Notes under the pieces: generated by a model
The model's input: the letters and a program-made list of their open reading frames with translations, nothing else
Told to the model about the DNA's origin: nothing
The model's database searches: none
In this document: one piece after another, positions 62,987 through 64,000 of the stretch
Layout: every line of letters starts with the position of its first letter
How positions within the stretch are numbered: position 1 is the first letter of the stretch
Translations under genes and position numbers: made by a program
Assembly: GCA_038210135.1 (NCBI GenBank)
Contig: JBBQWZ010000001.1
Location: 62,001-126,000, forward strand
Direction of reading: 5' to 3'
Length of the DNA: 64,000 bases
DNA from: JBBQWZ01 sp038210135
GTDB lineage: Bacteria > Acidobacteriota > Terriglobia > Bryobacterales > Bryobacteraceae

Positions 62987-63757
62987 TTATCGGGCTAACG
63001 GCTGAAAGAGGAGAAATGAGGCGCCCTGGGGATCGGCGACCACACTTACTCGTCCCGTATTCGGGATGTCCATCGGACTCAAATAGAGCTTCCCGCCGAG
63101 AGATTTCACTTTCTCGGAGCTTTCGTCGCAGTTCGCGACCATAAGATAACCCGCCCAGTGTGGAAATGCGCCCCCCTCTGAGCTGATTTTCGACATGCCT
63201 CCGATCTGGGTGCCGGCGTTTTCGATCTCAGTATAGTCGGGCGAAACTTTGTACTTCCAACCGAAGAGTTTTCCGTACAGTTCGGCAGCCGCCGGAACGT
63301 CAAGCGTCACGAGTTCGCCCCAGCAGAAAGTACCCGGCACGTTGACCAATCCGGAACCGGTTTGCGCCATCGCCTGCCAGACGCCGAAGGTAGCGCCTTG
63401 CGGGTCGGCGACAATCGCCATCCGGCCTTTGTCCATCACGTCGAACGGGCCGGCATAAACCGTAAAACCGATTGCCTTGGCCTGCGCCACTGTGGAATCG
63501 GCGTTGTCGGAGGCCACATACAGCATCCAATTTGGTGGAATGCCTTGCTCGCGCTGGTCCTTCATCTGGACATACATGCCGCCGACATTCCGGCCTTCCA
63601 GTTTGAACAAAGTGTAGAAGCCGCCCGGACCGATGGGAGTGTCTTCAGGAGTCCAGCCGAATAGGCCCGAATAGAATTTCTTGGCGCTTTCCGCGTCGGT
63701 GGTGGCCAGTTCTGTCCAGCAGAACGTGCCGGGGGCATGTTGATCGATGTTGGGCAT
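62987..63757 (-). CDS. VOC (glyoxalase/bleomycin-resistance fold) protein with two modules
   Basis: 256 residues from the ATG behind AGGAGA; a longer frame from 63958 is rejected. Two VOC modules repeat: GTFCWTELATTDAESAKKFYSGLFGW and GTFCWGELVTLDVPAAAELYGKLFGW, each ending ADPQGATFGVWQ or ADPQGASFLLFQ. Paired modules form one metal-binding cup. This subtype is annotated as VOC family or lactoylglutathione-lyase-like protein with unknown substrate. The gene is divergent from the PQQ-propeller gene at the right edge. Confidence 0.88.
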   Translation of the reverse strand: MPNIDQHAPGTFCWTELATTDAESAKKFYSGLFGWTPEDTPIGPGGFYTLFKLEGRNVGGMYVQMKDQREQGIPPNWMLYVASDNADSTVAQAKAIGFTVYAGPFDVMDKGRMAIVADPQGATFGVWQAMAQTGSGLVNVPGTFCWGELVTLDVPAAAELYGKLFGWKYKVSPDYTEIENAGTQIGGMSKISSEGGAFPHWAGYLMVANCDESSEKVKSLGGKLYLSPMDIPNTGRVSVVADPQGASFLLFQPLAR

Positions 63758-63880
63758 GGAAGGGTCTCCTGAGTGTAGCCCAAGCATTTCAGCTTCGATC
63801 GATTCGGCAAAAAAGTTCCGACAAATCGCACTCAGTAGGAAGTTTGGGGCGGAATCCGGCGGGCGTATACTCAGAAGACC

Positions 63881-64000
63881 ATGCGCGCCGTTCTTATCTC
63901 CGCTATTGCTCTGTCGCTCTGCGTCCCCAGTTTGCCAGGAGCCGATTCGTGGCCCCAATTCCGTGGTCCCGGTTCCACTGGCGTCGTGGACGATCCGAAG
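63881..64000 (+). CDS. Start of a secreted PQQ-like beta-propeller (BamB-like) protein, cut by window edge
   Basis: Only 40 codons are visible. A signal peptide (MRAVLISAIALSLCVPSLPGA) is followed by DSWPQFRGPGSTGVVDD, the WPxFRGPxxxGV opening typical of outer-membrane-assembly-factor-BamB-like PQQ-propeller proteins, which are frequent in Acidobacteria and Planctomycetes. Nothing more can be said without the rest. Confidence 0.75.
   Translation, partial: MRAVLISAIALSLCVPSLPGADSWPQFRGPGSTGVVDDPK

Overview
The window looks like a chromosomal segment of an Acidobacteriota soil bacterium, most likely of the Solibacter/Bryobacterales type. The evidence is GC-rich DNA, two long FtsX/MacB-type 'ADOP' permeases, many secreted hydrolases (M14, M16, CocE, BNR/VPS10-type propellers, serine hydrolases) and an apparent remnant of the Solibacter-type TIGR03437 C-terminal domain. 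There is no rRNA or tRNA in the window, so the placement is inferred. Nothing looks like a prophage, plasmid, integrase, insertion sequence or CRISPR array.

Layout. 1-2.3 kb: an Ada/AlkA DNA-repair fusion running off the left edge, a small membrane protein and a short doubtful ORF. 2.3-4.0 kb: a secreted amidohydrolase. 4.0-11.2 kb (minus strand): a complete-looking quinohemoprotein amine dehydrogenase (QHNDH) operon in the order qhpA-qhpD-qhpC-qhpB, two U32-family proteins, qhpE. 11.3-17.3 kb: a D-threonine aldolase-like enzyme, a heavy-metal-binding-domain protein, an M16 protease and a YeiH-type exporter. 17.3-20.2 kb: a vapBC toxin-antitoxin pair and an ABC ATPase plus HlyD adaptor with no permease next to them. 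20.4-26.3 kb: D-aminoacylase, VanX-like dipeptidase, SDR, TlpA-like thioredoxin, a 23-residue lysine-rich peptide and RlpA. 26.4-32 kb: an ADOP permease and an M14 peptidase. 32-36.1 kb: MarR, HlyD, uvrC and a TPR protein. 36.2-37 kb: a tandem duplication of a 49-residue secreted lysine/threonine-rich peptide, each copy with its own terminator. 36.9-40.6 kb: CocE hydrolase, glycosyltransferase, YggS. 40.7-47.4 kb: a nuclease-like protein, a DUF697-like membrane protein, a DsbA-like thioredoxin, and an SDR-MFS-flavin oxidoreductase run. 47.5-64 kb: a BNR propeller protein, a DUF5009-type acyltransferase, hisC, a second ADOP permease, a serine hydrolase, a frameshifted XRE/MmyB regulator, a DUF2834 protein, class I fumarase, a second M14 peptidase, a VOC protein and the start of a PQQ-propeller protein.

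The most interesting part is the amine dehydrogenase operon. Its gamma subunit (qhpC) keeps every residue that is cross-linked or converted to cysteine tryptophylquinone in the Paracoccus enzyme, and qhpA, qhpB, qhpD (radical SAM) and qhpE (leader protease) are all present. The flavin monooxygenase QhpG, which hydroxylates the precursor tryptophan in Paracoccus, is not in the locus. In its place, translationally coupled between qhpB and qhpE, are two U32 proteins whose cysteine patterns match UbiU and UbiV, the iron-sulfur pair that hydroxylates a ubiquinone precursor without O2. I propose that this pair replaces QhpG in an O2-independent route to the cofactor. This is inference and is testable.

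Start codons were often moved from the longest open frame to an internal start when a signal peptide or ribosome binding site supported it; each such case is noted.
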